Below, piece after piece: positions 53,593 through 64,000 of a DNA stretch of 64,000 nucleotides. Under the pieces are notes generated by a model. The model was not told the DNA's origin and made no database searches. It saw only the letters and a program-made list of their open reading frames with translations. This DNA is from Symsagittifera roscoffensis. Its lineage: Eukaryota > Xenacoelomorpha > Acoela > Convolutidae. The position numbers and the translations under genes were made by a program. The stretch is from contig NC_087070.1 of NCBI RefSeq assembly GCF_963678635.1, forward strand, positions 44,869,467 to 44,933,466. The letters are read 5' to 3'. Position 1 is the first letter of the stretch; every line of letters begins with the position of its first letter.

Positions 53593-55072
53593 CTAGTAAA
53601 AAAAATTTGGGTACAACTTACAGAAGTATGTTTGCAATTCGTCGTATTCCTCCTCCTCTTGACTGGTCCCTTCCCCTGTGATTCCCATCACTTTCTTCCT
53701 TTGAACTAGCTCGAGACCCAGGGTGCCCATCAGGTCGCGCCCAAGGATTGATTGATGATTTCCGGATATTACTGACACCCGCGCTGGTGCTGCCCAGCCA
53801 TTTAGCGACATCATCACTGTTACCTTCCCTAGTATGTTTATTTGGTTGTTGTTGTAATCCAAAAATTCCTCCTTTGACGGTTGTAGTTGAATATTTGCTT
53901 TTCCTAACGTTGTTTTTAGGTCGTTTATGCTGAAGATAGTCACTGGAGATCCACTATCTATCCACAACCACATCTTCTTACCTGACACCTCCACTTGAAC
54001 GCGGGCCCCAGGGATCTTTAATTCAGTCTCATTTTTCTTCCTTTTTATCGACATTACCATGTAGTCATCCGATCCCGACGTTATGGACTCGTTTTCCCCA
54101 CACCCCTGCTGATTCACCCACGATACTGGGTCTTCATTCAATTCGCTTACGTTCTGCGTACTTTGATGATGCTCATTTTCCTCCCTGACCAATCCAACTC
54201 GTCCACGTCCTCTCCATTGGTTAGTACCCCTTCTAATTCCTCGGCATGTTCGTTCAAAATGTCCCAGTTTTCGGCATGAGTTACTTCCTCGGCATATTCG
54301 TTCAAAATGTCCCAGTTTTCGGCATGAGTTACATGTTGCTCCTTTTGCAGGACAGCTCGCGATGTGGTCCAGGGTAAAGTTTGGCGCGTCGCAATTGTAA
54401 CACCTACGGTTATTTCCGCTTCCCCCACTACTACTTGATCCTTGGGTATATCCTCCACGTCCCGCACGTCCTCGGCCTCGAAAAAATCCTTGTCCCCTTC
54501 TTATATTATTTACTGGTTCCTGTTTTATTGAAATTGCCGGAGCTGATGAAGCTGGTTTTCCCGTATATGATTTGTATGCGCGCTCACCACGTTCATATGA
54601 TAAGGCGATCCGGTAAACTTCCTCCGGTAACTTAGTTGATCGTGACAATTCTCCTTGGCAGTCCGATTCCCGCATATTCATAATGAAAATATCACGAATG
54701 TTTTCGGCCGCGTTTGCAAAATCACATCTTCCTGCTAGGGCACTTAGCTCCGCATGAAATTTTTCGAAAGTTTCGTTCTCACGTTGTTTTCGTCCGTAGA
54801 ATAGTCCCCGCTCATGAGTTACATTCCTCTCACGTTGGAAAACATTTTGCATCTCATCCAGGACCCGTTTTAATGTTAACCGTCGGTTTCCGTGCTTTAA
54901 ATATGCGTTGCGCCTCATCTCCGATACAAAGATACAAGTTAGACTTTAAAATCTTTTCCGAATCGATACGGTTTTTCTCATTGACTTCTTCAGGCAACGC
55001 CGTGATAGCCGCCGCATTTAGAGTACTCGCAAAATAGAAATCATCGGGATCAATGTCGTATTTTGCTATCAC
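53593..55072 (-). pseudogene. gag-pro: Gag and protease of the gypsy element
   Basis: The gag start lies at about 55072 (IDPDDFYFASTLNAAAIT). A frameshift near 54895 joins it to a 441-residue frame. Capsid-like blocks: FQRERNVTHERGLFYGRKQ and ETFEKFHAELSALAGRC. Nucleocapsid: CYNCDAPNFTLDHIASC, then CNSCRKLGHFERICRG and a near-identical SCRKLGHFERTCRG, a 54-bp duplication that has cost the second copy its first Cys (Ser). There is a Gly/Arg-rich stretch before it. Protease: LWIDSGSPVTIF (catalytic Asp) and SILGRDLM. It ends at 53593, where a T8 run shifts the frame out of pol. Confidence 0.85.
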
Positions 55073-55183
55073 CCCCCAGTGAAATTTAATTATCCACTCC
55101 TCTCAATATACTGGAGGTTCCGGCGTTCATGTTTCCCAAAATGCTACTATATTTAATGGATTTTCCCCCCTCCTTTTTTCTCT

Positions 55184-55196
55184 GCTGGCTGCGCCA
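55184..55196 (-). other. Primer binding site of the gypsy element
   Basis: On the minus strand TGGCGCAGCCAGC touches the end (...TTTAACA) of the 5' LTR with no spacer. TGG pairs with a tRNA CCA end; the tRNA is not identified. Confidence 0.75.
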
Positions 55197-55402
55197 TGTT
55201 AAAGTCGTAAGTTTGGAAATTCAAAAGGTTGTTAATAAGTTTTATTATAGGCAAACTGTTAGGCATCAAATCGAAATCTTACTGCACTCTTTTATTTCAG
55301 ATCCCATCGGACATTAGAGATCGCAAGGTCAAGACAGCAGGTCCCCAGACAGAAAGAAGAATTGATAGCACTTACATAAACTCAAAACTGGTCCCTATAT
55401 CA
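55197..55402 (-). repeat. 5' LTR of the gypsy element
   Basis: 206 bp, TG...CA, matches the LTR at 49160-49408 apart from the 43-bp internal duplication there and a few substitutions. Confidence 0.85.
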
Positions 55403-55406
55403 ATAG

Positions 55407-56682
55407 AGATAAAATATCATAATAATAACCAAAGATAAATACTAGTTTAGATCTGGTTCCACATTGTCCCAAAATAAGTCACTTGTCATTTTCGATGGTG
55501 ATAGGCTATGAATTTGGCAGATTTTTTGACAGCCTAGCAGAAGAATTTTTAAATACCTTGTGACTTCTGAAAGCATTTTTCCTGTGATTAATCAATATCA
55601 ATGCGCTAATTTTTGTTGCCAATGATCTAGCACTGAATTTTATAAGATCACAAGTGCTGTTTATATGTATTCGATGCTTTAGTTTGTCATTTTGACTGCT
55701 GGTTGTGGGGTCTAATCGCATTCGTGAAAAGAGTTCCATCTTGTTCGAAGTCTATTTACGAGTTCACTTCCTGTTGTAGCAAGTTTATTGATAAGGGAGA
55801 CCGGTCATTGAATCTCTGATTCAGTATCAGAAAATCCATTTTAAAGGTCATAAAAGACACACTTGCTGTATAACAGTTGAATTACTAAAAACGTCAACAT
55901 CACGGTATTGGGTCGCCTCAGGTAAAAACAAATCGAGACTTCTGAGGCCATGCAAGGCTGGTTGGAGTCGTCCAGTTCCCTAAGCTACTATCGAAGGCTA
56001 TCCTTTTGTTCAGGGTGCAGATTATAGTTAGTGATCATGTCGATTCACAAGAAGTGTATCTGAAAAACTTCAATCGAATTGCTGATGACGACTGCCTTGG
56101 AGTAGTTTCGTAAACGTTTTGTGATTTGGAAAAGCCTCTTTAATTTGTTCAATAAAAATCGGTCAATTTGTTTTCACTGCGAATGATCTAACACTAAGTT
56201 TTTTTTATATTTGACTAAAAGTGTTTTCTGACTACGGCTTGAAGACTTTGACTGTCTTTCTAGTTGCTGCTCGCCGGCTGGGCACTCATATTTGTTCTAC
56301 CAGGTCCGTCTTCTTTGAAGTATTTTTCAAATTATTTCGAATTTTGCATAGCATCGTTAATTCTTGGATGACTTTCGTATTTTCCATTTCTTGAAGATGT
56401 GTCTCGACGGCAAACACTTCATTAGCATCTAAAAACTAAAGCTGTTATTCAAGTCGGCTCCAAGTTCAATGTTTGAATAAGTAGATTAGATTGTCCCTTG
56501 TGACCGTAAGTTTCATTTTATTTTCAAAAATATTTCGTTTCGTTTTATTTTGTTTGTCGGTCTCTATCTTTTTAAATGTAAACATTGAAAAGCAACTCCT
56601 GAAATCAAGTCGTCATGTGATTCAAAATTCAAAATCTACAAAAAAGAAAACTACTTTACCGTTGAACAGAAGTTCAATATAC
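55407..56682. other. Intergenic DNA right of the gypsy element
   Basis: No supported gene; minus-strand frame 55506-55739 has no motif. Confidence 0.3.
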
Positions 56683-57151
56683 CGGGGCCTAGGAAATTAG
56701 ACGATAAGCAAATTAGACGGATGCTACAAAAGCGAACTTTGACGACATTTTTTTTTTACAGATCTGGCATTTTAGTTGAAAAAGCTGTAAAAAGGAAAGG
56801 GTCAACAAAATTTTTTCTTACGAGTCAAGTTACACAAATACAAAAAGAACATAAAATGTCAATACCTATCAAAACAGTTAGTTTAAATGAACATAAAATG
56901 TCAAATCCGAATTTTACAGGAGAGTTTTGAATTGAATTAATTATGCATGATTGACTTATTAAATTTTTGGCCGCCAAAATTTAACTTTTGTCTGCAAACA
57001 ATTTTATTTTTCTGACGCAATTTGTCTGCAAACAATTTTAATCACTCTCACTTTTGTCTATTTTCTCACAATTGCAGTTTTGCAACATCGTCTAATTTCC
57101 TTCTAAATACCTCCGTCTACTTTGCTTATCGTCTAATTTCTCAACCCCCAT
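56683..57151. mobile_element. MITE-like element with AAATTAGACGATAAGCAAA inverted repeats
   Basis: The left end CCGGGGCCTAGGAAATTAG, then ACGATAAGCAAATTAGACGGA, is mirrored by the right end (reversed: TGGGGGTTGAGAAATTAG, then ACGATAAGCAAAGTAGACGGA). TIRs are about 40 bp with few mismatches. Flanks are TATA on the left and TAT on the right, so a TA target site is possible. Inside, two words are directly duplicated: GAACATAAAATGTCAA (about 56848 and 56890) and TTTGTCTGCAAACAATTTTA (about 56986 and 57027). The short ORF at 56721-56930 has no motif. Confidence 0.65.
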
Positions 57152-59189
57152 ATTGTAGTTGTAAAAATGATTTAGACCGTTTCATGAAGCGCTGCTGAAG
57201 TGTTTTGAAATCTATTTTTAGCTTTGCTGCTGTCTGCTATATTAGCATGTCTGTTTGTTCATCGAGTATTCATGGCTCACAATGAAGAACAGTGATATTC
57301 TTCTGTCACAATGTCTACATCAAGATTCAGAGCAAAAATTTCGTCAAAATCCAGATCGAAGAGTGCTAAAGCACACAGTTGTTTCACTTACACTTCTTAC
57401 GATGGGCCTTAGATTGACAAGTAATTGAAGTTGTTGCTTTTTTAGATACGGTTGCTTCTTCCAGAACCCATGTTTTGTTTTTGATTGTCCGTTGTGCTGA
57501 TCGGAACACCCAGGTTTTCTCCAAAAGTTTCTAAGTTTTCCTTTTATTCATTGAAAGATGTTAAGTTAGATAGGCAAAAAAATTATCTTATCGGTTTTTG
57601 GGTTGCTCATGATTAGCAATGTCCATTAGGGTTCATCTATGGCTCACTTGAGGGTTCGAAACATCTTAGCATTAATATTTGTCAGTGGTTACTGCCTGAA
57701 GTTCTCATGTTAGGGTGATTGCAATTTTAGACAGTTCTCTGACTGCTTTTTCAGAAGGCCCATGTAAAATCAAAACCTTCATCTGCAATAGGTTTCACCT
57801 GTAAGAACCCTTTTGCGTCAAAAAATGTTGAGCACTGTAATTTTTGATCCTAGCAATTTTCGTGTTTTCAACGTTAGCTCTTCTGAAAAAAAACGAGGAA
57901 CAGTTCCCTTTTTTGATGCCCTTCAGTAAAATAAACAATCAAATTGAGTTTGACATAATTCGCAATTTTGCAAGAATACAGTAACCGTTGAATTTGACCA
58001 GTTTATTTGTTCATACTCGTCATTCAAGTTTTTGTTGCCTAGATTTTGTCGTTTAGTGGCTGTTCATGTGTGATCAGTACTAGCGCTTGATATCTCGTCT
58101 GATGTTTTCCAGATTTTAATCTCTTGTTGCTCCGTTTTTGCTACTTCTGCTTTTTAAATAGTGCCGCGATTTTGAATAGTGACTTCGTTTGGTTGTAGTA
58201 TGCGGTAACTAATCGTTGATGAGATGCTCGAGAGCGTTTGAGTTTCTCCCAATTGTCCGCCAGGTCAATATGCTGTCAAAAATTTGTTTGTGTTCTTGTT
58301 GACGGTGAGCTTCAATGAGGATTGCTAAATGTTTTGATTATCTGAACATCTTTAAAATTTGAACGTTGATTTGACGGTTGAAATTCGTAAATGTAATTTT
58401 TGGCTTTGTAAACATTAAAGTCATCGGTCATTTTTTAAATGAGACAGTTGGTTAGTTGGTTGTTGCAACCGACAGTTTTTAATCAGAGAAGTGTTTTAAG
58501 GTGGCATGCTTCAAGTAGAAGGAAATGGTAAAACAAAAAGTCCAAACGAGGACAAAAAAAAACAAGCTCAAAACTATGTCAGAAAAAATTCAAAAATGAA
58601 GAAACGTGAAACGTAAAATTTTTGTCAGAGCTTCAGAATTTTTTTTAACACCGTTCTGTAACGACGTTTAATAAGGCAGTTTCTTGGGTCTACTAGTCTT
58701 TAAATCACCTTCTCAGAAATTTCAGCAAAATAATTATAGGGTCTTTATTTTGTTAGGATATCTTAATTTTTTTTGTCACTCTGATCCTTTATCACTATAA
58801 ACTGGAAGACTAGTTTAACGTTGTCATTATGACAACTTTAATCCTCATCTTAAATCTCCAACCAATTTGAGATAGATTCATTTGTCGTCATCATTAAAAC
58901 TTGAAAAAGTCAAACTCTTCGAAATTGAATTTTCTGAAATATTGGCTTAGTTTAACAAGCCTTGTTAAAGACAAAAATGCACGGTTACAAACTGCCCGGC
59001 TACAATGCGTTCTACATGAAGCACCACAAAATGTACCAAATTTTGAAATAATAGTTCCAACTTTCGACAAACTTTTTCTTCAGACAAACTTAGACTTGTT
59101 AGTTATCCATTTTTGGACGGATATTTTTTATATTATTCAAAAGTTATTGTTGTCGTGAGCTTAAAATTGAAATGTATTTCACCTGTGAT
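57152..59189. other. Intergenic DNA
   Basis: T-rich; scattered frames without motifs. Nothing I can name. Confidence 0.3.
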
Positions 59190-60530
59190 TATTGGTCGTG
59201 AAGATATGGGGGTTTAAAGTTTGCCATTTTGGCCAATTTGGGAAAATTAACGCGCAAGTATTTTGCCCCCTATTAAAGCGCAAGCCAAGATTTATTCCGT
59301 CTGAGAAATTGTTCCAAATTGGTTGAAGAAAGCTTATTTGCCATAATTGTTGTTCCGAATTTTGGGAAAAAAACAAAATATTTATGCTCGGTGTAGTTTT
59401 TTTATTCAATCAATTTTCGCCGACCAAAAGAATTTTTTAAAAAAAATTTTTTATACTCGATTGAAAATATCGAGTTCAATTTTTAAAAGATATTTTACCC
59501 TCATTATTTTATGAAAAGTACTGACGGTTTGAAAAATGCCACATTGGACATGCTCTGGACTAAATTATGCGTAATTTGTACAGTTTACTCATAATGCTGA
59601 GAGCGTAACGCAAATTGTTTGTGCATGGCGAGTATCCCACACAACAAAATCGTTCCAAATTGAATAAAAGCTAGCTAATAGATCGTAATAATTATTTTAT
59701 TTTGTACGATTCAAAATTACACCCTATATTTTTGTCCGAAACTTATAGGTTTTCGACATTTTTTTCCCCGAAAAGTCTTTGAAATTAGTTAAGGGACAGT
59801 AGCAACATTCAGGGTTTTTCATCACTATGTTCATTTATCACTTTGTTTTTTTATATGGCGTGTTGGGGATAATTTTTAAAAAAATATCAAATTGAAAAAA
59901 AAATCATTTTTTTTATTACATTTAATTTTTCATGTTATTACTACTCCATAGACCTTAAATGGCAGTTGGAACATTCAGGGCTTCGCCCTGATACGAGCAG
60001 TGTTGTTTTATTGTTCTGACTTTGGAAGAAAACGGAATATTGTTGCTCGGTGTGATTTTTTTTATTCAGTCAATTTTCACCGATCGAAATAACAGTTTTC
60101 AACAAAAAATTTTTATACCCCATTGAAGATATTGTCTTCTTAAGTTCAAAGACACAAATTTTAAAAAATATTTTGCCTCCAATTTTCTAATTTTTTTGTA
60201 AAGTTCTGGGGGTTTGAAAATTGCCGAATTGCCCATGTTTCGGACTAAATTATGCACGCTATGAAGATTTTATTCATATTGCTGAGAGCGTAATGCGAAT
60301 TATTTAATTATTTATGCGGTTGACTTATCCCGCACAACCAAATCGTTCCAAATTGAATTGAGGCTAGCTTATCGGATCGGTTTTTATTAATTTCATACGA
60401 CTCAACATTTCACACTTTGATGTTGTCCAAACTTTATAGATTTTCAATACTTTCTTTTCCCAAAAACTATTCGATATGAATTAAGAGACAGTCGGAACAT
60501 TCAGGGCTTTGCCCTGATATACGAGCAGTC
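59190..60530. repeat. Diverged ~670 bp tandem repeat with GGGC/GCCC hairpins
   Basis: The same ordered blocks occur at about 59210-59520, 59525-59990 and 60195-60530. They are GGG(G)TTTGAAA.TTGCC, GGACTAAATTATGC, GCTGAGAGCGTAA.GC.AATT, CGTTCCAAATTGAAT, GCTAGCT(T)A, then a block ending GGAACATTCAGGGCTT.GCCCTGATA. The last block holds a perfect stem-loop: CAGGGC-TTC-GCCCTG at 59976-59990 and CAGGGC-TTT-GCCCTG at 60502-60516. Each is followed by a GAGCAGT(G/C)TTGTTT phrase. No coding frame. Function or transposon class unknown. Confidence 0.65.
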
Positions 60531-61161
60531 TTGTTTAGGCTGTCTATATGTTTAAACTTTGTTTTCTTCTGCATCAATTTTTTAGAAGTTAATTCTATTT
60601 GAGCTATCTGAGTAAAGTAAACAGTCGAAAAACAAAGTTTCGGCTATTTAACGTTATTCGAGTTTGTGATTTTTCAGGATAATGACTTCCACCGACCGTG
60701 AATAACCTCTCCCCTTCCCCCCTCCGGTCACAAGAAAAACGGAGTTGCGATTTCCAGCAACTCAACTATGAGGACAGATTCATGGGTTATAAAAATGTGA
60801 GAAAAGAAATGCTGTGATTTTACGAGACTGGTGTTGAGAGAAAACTGTTCCAGTTTTTTGAAAGCTTAATATTTTTGGAAGTTTTGGACAACGAAACTTT
60901 GCTTTCATAGTACGCGCTACCTTTTATGTACAATTTATTGAAGTTGCTAGGTCAAACTCAAAATAGGAGGTGATGTTAATCATTCCTGATTTTTTTGCAT
61001 TTAGCATTTAAAAAATTATATGGCTAAATAAAAGGTTTTTCTTTGAAAAAATTCAAATAGTTCAATTTTTGTTAAGTTAACTAACCTCAAATTATACAAA
61101 CATTTACAAAAATGAAATTGTTGAGTTAAAATTTGATAAAATTATCTAGAAAATTTTGACC
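60531..61161. other. 3' flank of the LHFPL-like gene
   Basis: No gene seen; presumably contains its 3' UTR (minus strand). Confidence 0.35.
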
Positions 61162-62822
61162 CTAAACCATATGATCGATACTCGCGGCTTTCTTATGATT
61201 GCTCTGGTTTTGACTTTGACTACCCTCGTTTGATTGACATGAAGACAGGTGAAAACTCGTGAATGTTTGACTTCCTGACATCCCTGCTGGTATATGGACG
61301 TCGGTTCGATCCCGACTCGGGGCGTGATGATTTGTCGGATGAGGTACTCGCACAAACTCGTAGTCGTTCAAACTCAAAGCTTTCATTCTTATTTTATTCT
61401 GATGTCCGCTGTTATGGTAGTTTTTCTCAAACCCAAATTTTTCGACAATTTCGATATTTGCCTCACTGGGTTGGTAAGCATCGTAAAAAAGACGAAGACT
61501 CTCGGCTGTCGGAAAAGGCATCAAGGCTTCTTGTTTCTCGCAACAGCAAGCGCACGAGGGAAAAGGCAGAGGCGTGATCGAATTTTCGACCAAGGGGCTG
61601 AACAAAGCGGCTGACATGCATAAAACTATTGTGAGTAGAGAAAGGTAAAATGACCAGCTGATACTGCACTTGCCCGACAAGAGAAGAAAGGAGTCGCGCC
61701 CACAGAAAGTGTCACTTTGCACGGAGGGGTGGGAAGATCCGAGGGCGAAGCTGACAAAACCACCAACTAAGAAGATTCCTGCAACACAAAAAGTTACATT
61801 TTCATACCACCAACCTTGGAATATATAAATCGATATGGACTCCATAGATAATGTCATGGCTTCCATAGATCATGTCATTGAAATCCAAACAAGGTTTCAT
61901 TTGTCGAAAAATCATTTGTGGTGAATATAAATTTGATAAAGCGTAATAACCGAAGTTCACTGTCCAACTCGAAAAAAAATATCCATTTTCAGATTCAGAA
62001 GTGGATTGTGGGGTTTTGTTGGTGTTCTATTAAGTGGATTTCATTTTTTCTACATTACTAATAAGGGAACGTTTAATGCACCCGAAAATTCTTGCACAAA
62101 TCAAACTAATTTAATCAAATGTACACTTTGATTAAATTATGGGACTGAAATATCAGAATTACGTTCACTAATGCTCTCTGCTATATTTTGTGACTATTAT
62201 AAATACTATAACAGCATAAGAAATAACACACAAGAAATCTGGTTCTGAGAAAGTATTTTTTTTTGCTTTTTTTTTAAACTTGAAGTACCGATGTGGAATG
62301 TTTTGCCAGAAATGTGTTTTTTTTTGCTCAAGCTCTCCTCGTTCAGGTTTGATTACGAAAAAAAAATAGATCTATAGTTCTATAGTAAAGCTATTTTGGC
62401 AAGAGTGCTCGACTGCTTGGCAAATAACGCAGGAGGTTCCGCGTAGAGCACTTTCTTCTTGTCAAAAAAGTGTAAATGTTAGATTTGGGTTCGTTTTTGA
62501 CAATATATATTCCATGTGTGAGTATTACCTACGAATCCATAAATGATTCCTGTGATTGAGAACACCGACTTGTGTTCACACAGACAGTTCTGACAACACA
62601 TGGAACACAGGGAAGATACTGCTCCGGACAGAGCCAGTAGACTGGCCATTAAGAACAGGGTCCCAGATAGGGTCCAGGCGGGTGGAAGTTTGTCCGGCTG
62701 CAGTCGTCCAAGTATGACGTCACACTCCTCCAACTCGACCACTATGAGGTCATAATTGGTACACACCCACCATGGCCCCACAGTATGTCTGTAAGGGGTC
62801 ACGTGAACATCTATGGACCCAT
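61162..62822 (-). CDS. LHFPL-type tetraspan membrane protein, last two exons (5' end missing)
   Basis: Exons on the minus strand: 62822-62529 and 61778-61162. The donor G|GTAATA and acceptor TTTTTGTGTTGCAG|GAATC keep the frame (one base plus two). The first visible exon begins in the extracellular loop: GPWWVC, LIVVELEEC, then TM2 (LSGTLFLMASLLALSGAVSSL). TM3 spans the splice junction (SITGIIYGFVG joined to IFLVGGFVSFALGS). The second loop has CGRDSFLLLSGKCSISWSF and leads into TM4 (YLSLLTIVLCMSAALF). The (G)C.I(S/G)W.(F/Y)Y pattern before TM4, the G-rich TM3 ending near a Pro, and the Cys pair in the loop are features of the LHFPL/claudin-like family. A ~130-residue cytosolic tail follows, unusually long for the family. 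The exon with the N-terminus and TM1 must lie beyond 62830, perhaps outside the window. Confidence 0.65.
61300..61316 (+). other. Isolated tRNA T-arm/Pol III B-box motif opposite the LHFPL-like tail
   Basis: GTCGG-TTCGATC-CCGAC is a perfect 5-bp stem with a 7-nt loop, and GGTTCGATCCC matches the B box consensus exactly. It is followed by TCGGGGC like a tRNA acceptor 3' strand. No matching 5' acceptor (GCCCCGA) or A box occurs at tRNA distance upstream. It is probably a tRNA-derived fragment captured in the last coding exon of the minus-strand gene. Confidence 0.5.
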
Positions 62823-62829
62823 CTGCAAT

Positions 62830-64000
62830 AAAATGAAAATATCATGAGTTTGGGCCACGATATCTAGTTGGTAGCGGCAATTTTTGAGTTTATTATATAT
62901 CATTTCAGTCATTTTTTGTTTTTTTACAAAAATTTTTCTGATTTAATTTTTTCTAGGATGCGTTTTGTGAACTCTTTTTTTTCTGAATTTTTTTTACCGT
63001 GGTCAGAATATTTATGCAATTTAAAAGAATCATCTTGCACAGCAACCAACTACTTTTGTTTTTTGAAATTTTTTAGTTACACCATATGTTATATGCAAAC
63101 AGGGGATGTTGCTTCCAATATACTAGTCGAATATGCTTGTTTCGGTTTAGTTCGTTCAAAAAGTTGCCCGCAAATTTCAAGAATTTGCCCACTCCCCTTA
63201 ATCTACCCCTTTTTCTTTCTTTTTTTCCATCAATTCTTCCCTTTTAAAAAACTTCATCTAAACAATCTGAGTTAAAATTAGAGTAAAAAATTTATACAGA
63301 AGTCTCCAAAACTTTGAAAAAAGTTTAAGAAAACATCTGTTTTTGAAAAAAAAGTTACCAGAAAATTGAATAATGCTGTTTAGTTATGCAATTTTTGTTT
63401 AAACTCGCCGAACAAAGAGCGCTTGATTTTTTTGCTAATGATTTTTCAAAAATTCAGATAGTGTTGTCAACTTTTAGATCAGACAAATCTGTTTCCAGTA
63501 CGTCAAAAACTAAACAAGTTTTGGGGAGTTTGAACAACTTTGACCAAAAAATGCGTTATCTGACGCTGTTTTTCTCACTATTTTGAACGTCTCAGTAATT
63601 ATAATCAAATAAGTTTTTTAAATGAAAAGCAACTTGCAAATTTGCGTGTTTTAAGCAACTTCTAAATTTGTTTCTTTCCTTGAAATTATCTGGAATTATT
63701 TTTTCTGCCAATTTCGACTACCTCAAGAAAAACTCGCGGGGGATAAAGTGTGGTGGGTTATCATAATTAAAAAAGTGTCAAAAAATTCTCTACTTTTTGA
63801 GAAAAATTGGTCTGAATTATGTTGATTTTCAGAGTTATCTTGACAAAAATTGATGAGAATCTGACCCTCCAATTCAATTCGACAACACTTTCAAAAATAT
63901 TTCAAAGTAGTATCATTTCTCATTCATTTGTTTATTTCACATAAATTTTCACCATGAAATAGAAAAAAGAGCAGAAAATTCAGAATAAAAAACGAAACCA
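62830..64000. other. Intron or 5' flank of the LHFPL-like gene
   Basis: T-rich sequence without a convincing coding exon. If the minus-strand gene extends further upstream, this is its intron. Confidence 0.4.

Larger units (their letters stand above)
49160..55402 (-). mobile_element. Ty3/gypsy LTR retrotransposon, full-length but inactivated
   Basis: LTRs at 49160-49408 and 55197-55402 are direct repeats. Both start TGTTAAAGTCGTAAG on the plus strand and end TATATCA, so TG...CA is obeyed. The 4-bp target site ATAG flanks both sides (49156-49159 and 55403-55406). Read on the minus strand the order is PBS, gag, protease, RT, RNase H, linker and integrase, the Ty3/gypsy order. In-frame stops and frameshifts interrupt at least five places. 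Confidence 0.92.

Noticed and set aside
59976-60000. Helitron 3' terminus.
   Set aside because: A hairpin is present but no CTRR end or AT insertion site follows; kept only as a hypothesis for the repeat.
61300-61323. Functional tRNA gene on the plus strand.
   Set aside because: Only the T arm and acceptor 3' strand are present; no matching 5' acceptor strand or D arm at the right distance.
62393-62450. tRNA-like wording (GTGCTCGACTGC...GGAGGTTCCGCG) near the LHFPL-like exons.
   Set aside because: No B box and no cloverleaf; likely chance or a very old relic.

Overview
This is a nuclear segment of an AT-rich animal genome. The protein-coding genes are split by short introns with GT donors and (T)nCAG acceptors. 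There are no bacterial operons, ribosome-binding sites or rRNA genes. The protein families (a bifunctional PFK-2/FBPase-2, an LHFPL-type tetraspan protein, FLYWCH/MULE and LTR elements) point to an invertebrate metazoan. The sequence alone does not allow me to name the phylum.

Host genes. (1) An intronless SEL1-repeat protein, possibly DELE1-like, lies at 5966-7063 (+). (2) A complete nine-exon 6-phosphofructo-2-kinase/fructose-2,6-bisphosphatase gene (PFKFB-type, 556 codons) lies at 34402-44085 (+); all splice phases agree. (3) The last two exons of an LHFPL-like tetraspan membrane protein lie at 61162-62822 (-), and its 5' part is outside the window or not visible.

Mobile DNA dominates the rest. 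The most striking object is 7640-25874, an LTR-internal-LTR-internal-LTR array of two nearly identical ~8.5 kb units with three ~1.15 kb LTRs. One 4-bp direct repeat (GTGT) sits only at the outer edges, as expected from one insertion followed by LTR-LTR unequal recombination. The internal region is unusual. It has two paralogous small ORFs ahead of gag, then a gag with a CCHC knuckle, then a canonical TTTAAAC -1 frameshift heptamer directly on the gag stop, then a retropepsin frame. No reverse transcriptase, RNase H or integrase is visible. Near the 3' LTR there is a basic ORF, and a second reading frame (-1) that overlaps it ends in a coiled-coil segment. It looks like a non-autonomous but translationally intact gag-pro element with accessory genes. 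It sits beside (perhaps in) a LINE relic at 25.9-27.0 kb.

Other elements. A full-length but inactivated Ty3/gypsy element lies at 49160-55402 (-), with TSD ATAG and a clear PBS. A FLYWCH-MULE deletion derivative with TIRs lies in PFKFB intron 6 (39210-41033), and a second MULE C-terminal fragment lies at 3973-4215 (-). There are three TIR/foldback MITE-like elements (45.8, 46.5 and 56.7 kb), diverged tandem repeats at 2.2-2.9 kb and 59.2-60.5 kb (the latter with GGGC/GCCC hairpins), and several tRNA-like relics. The remaining sequence is AT-rich and non-coding as far as I can read it.
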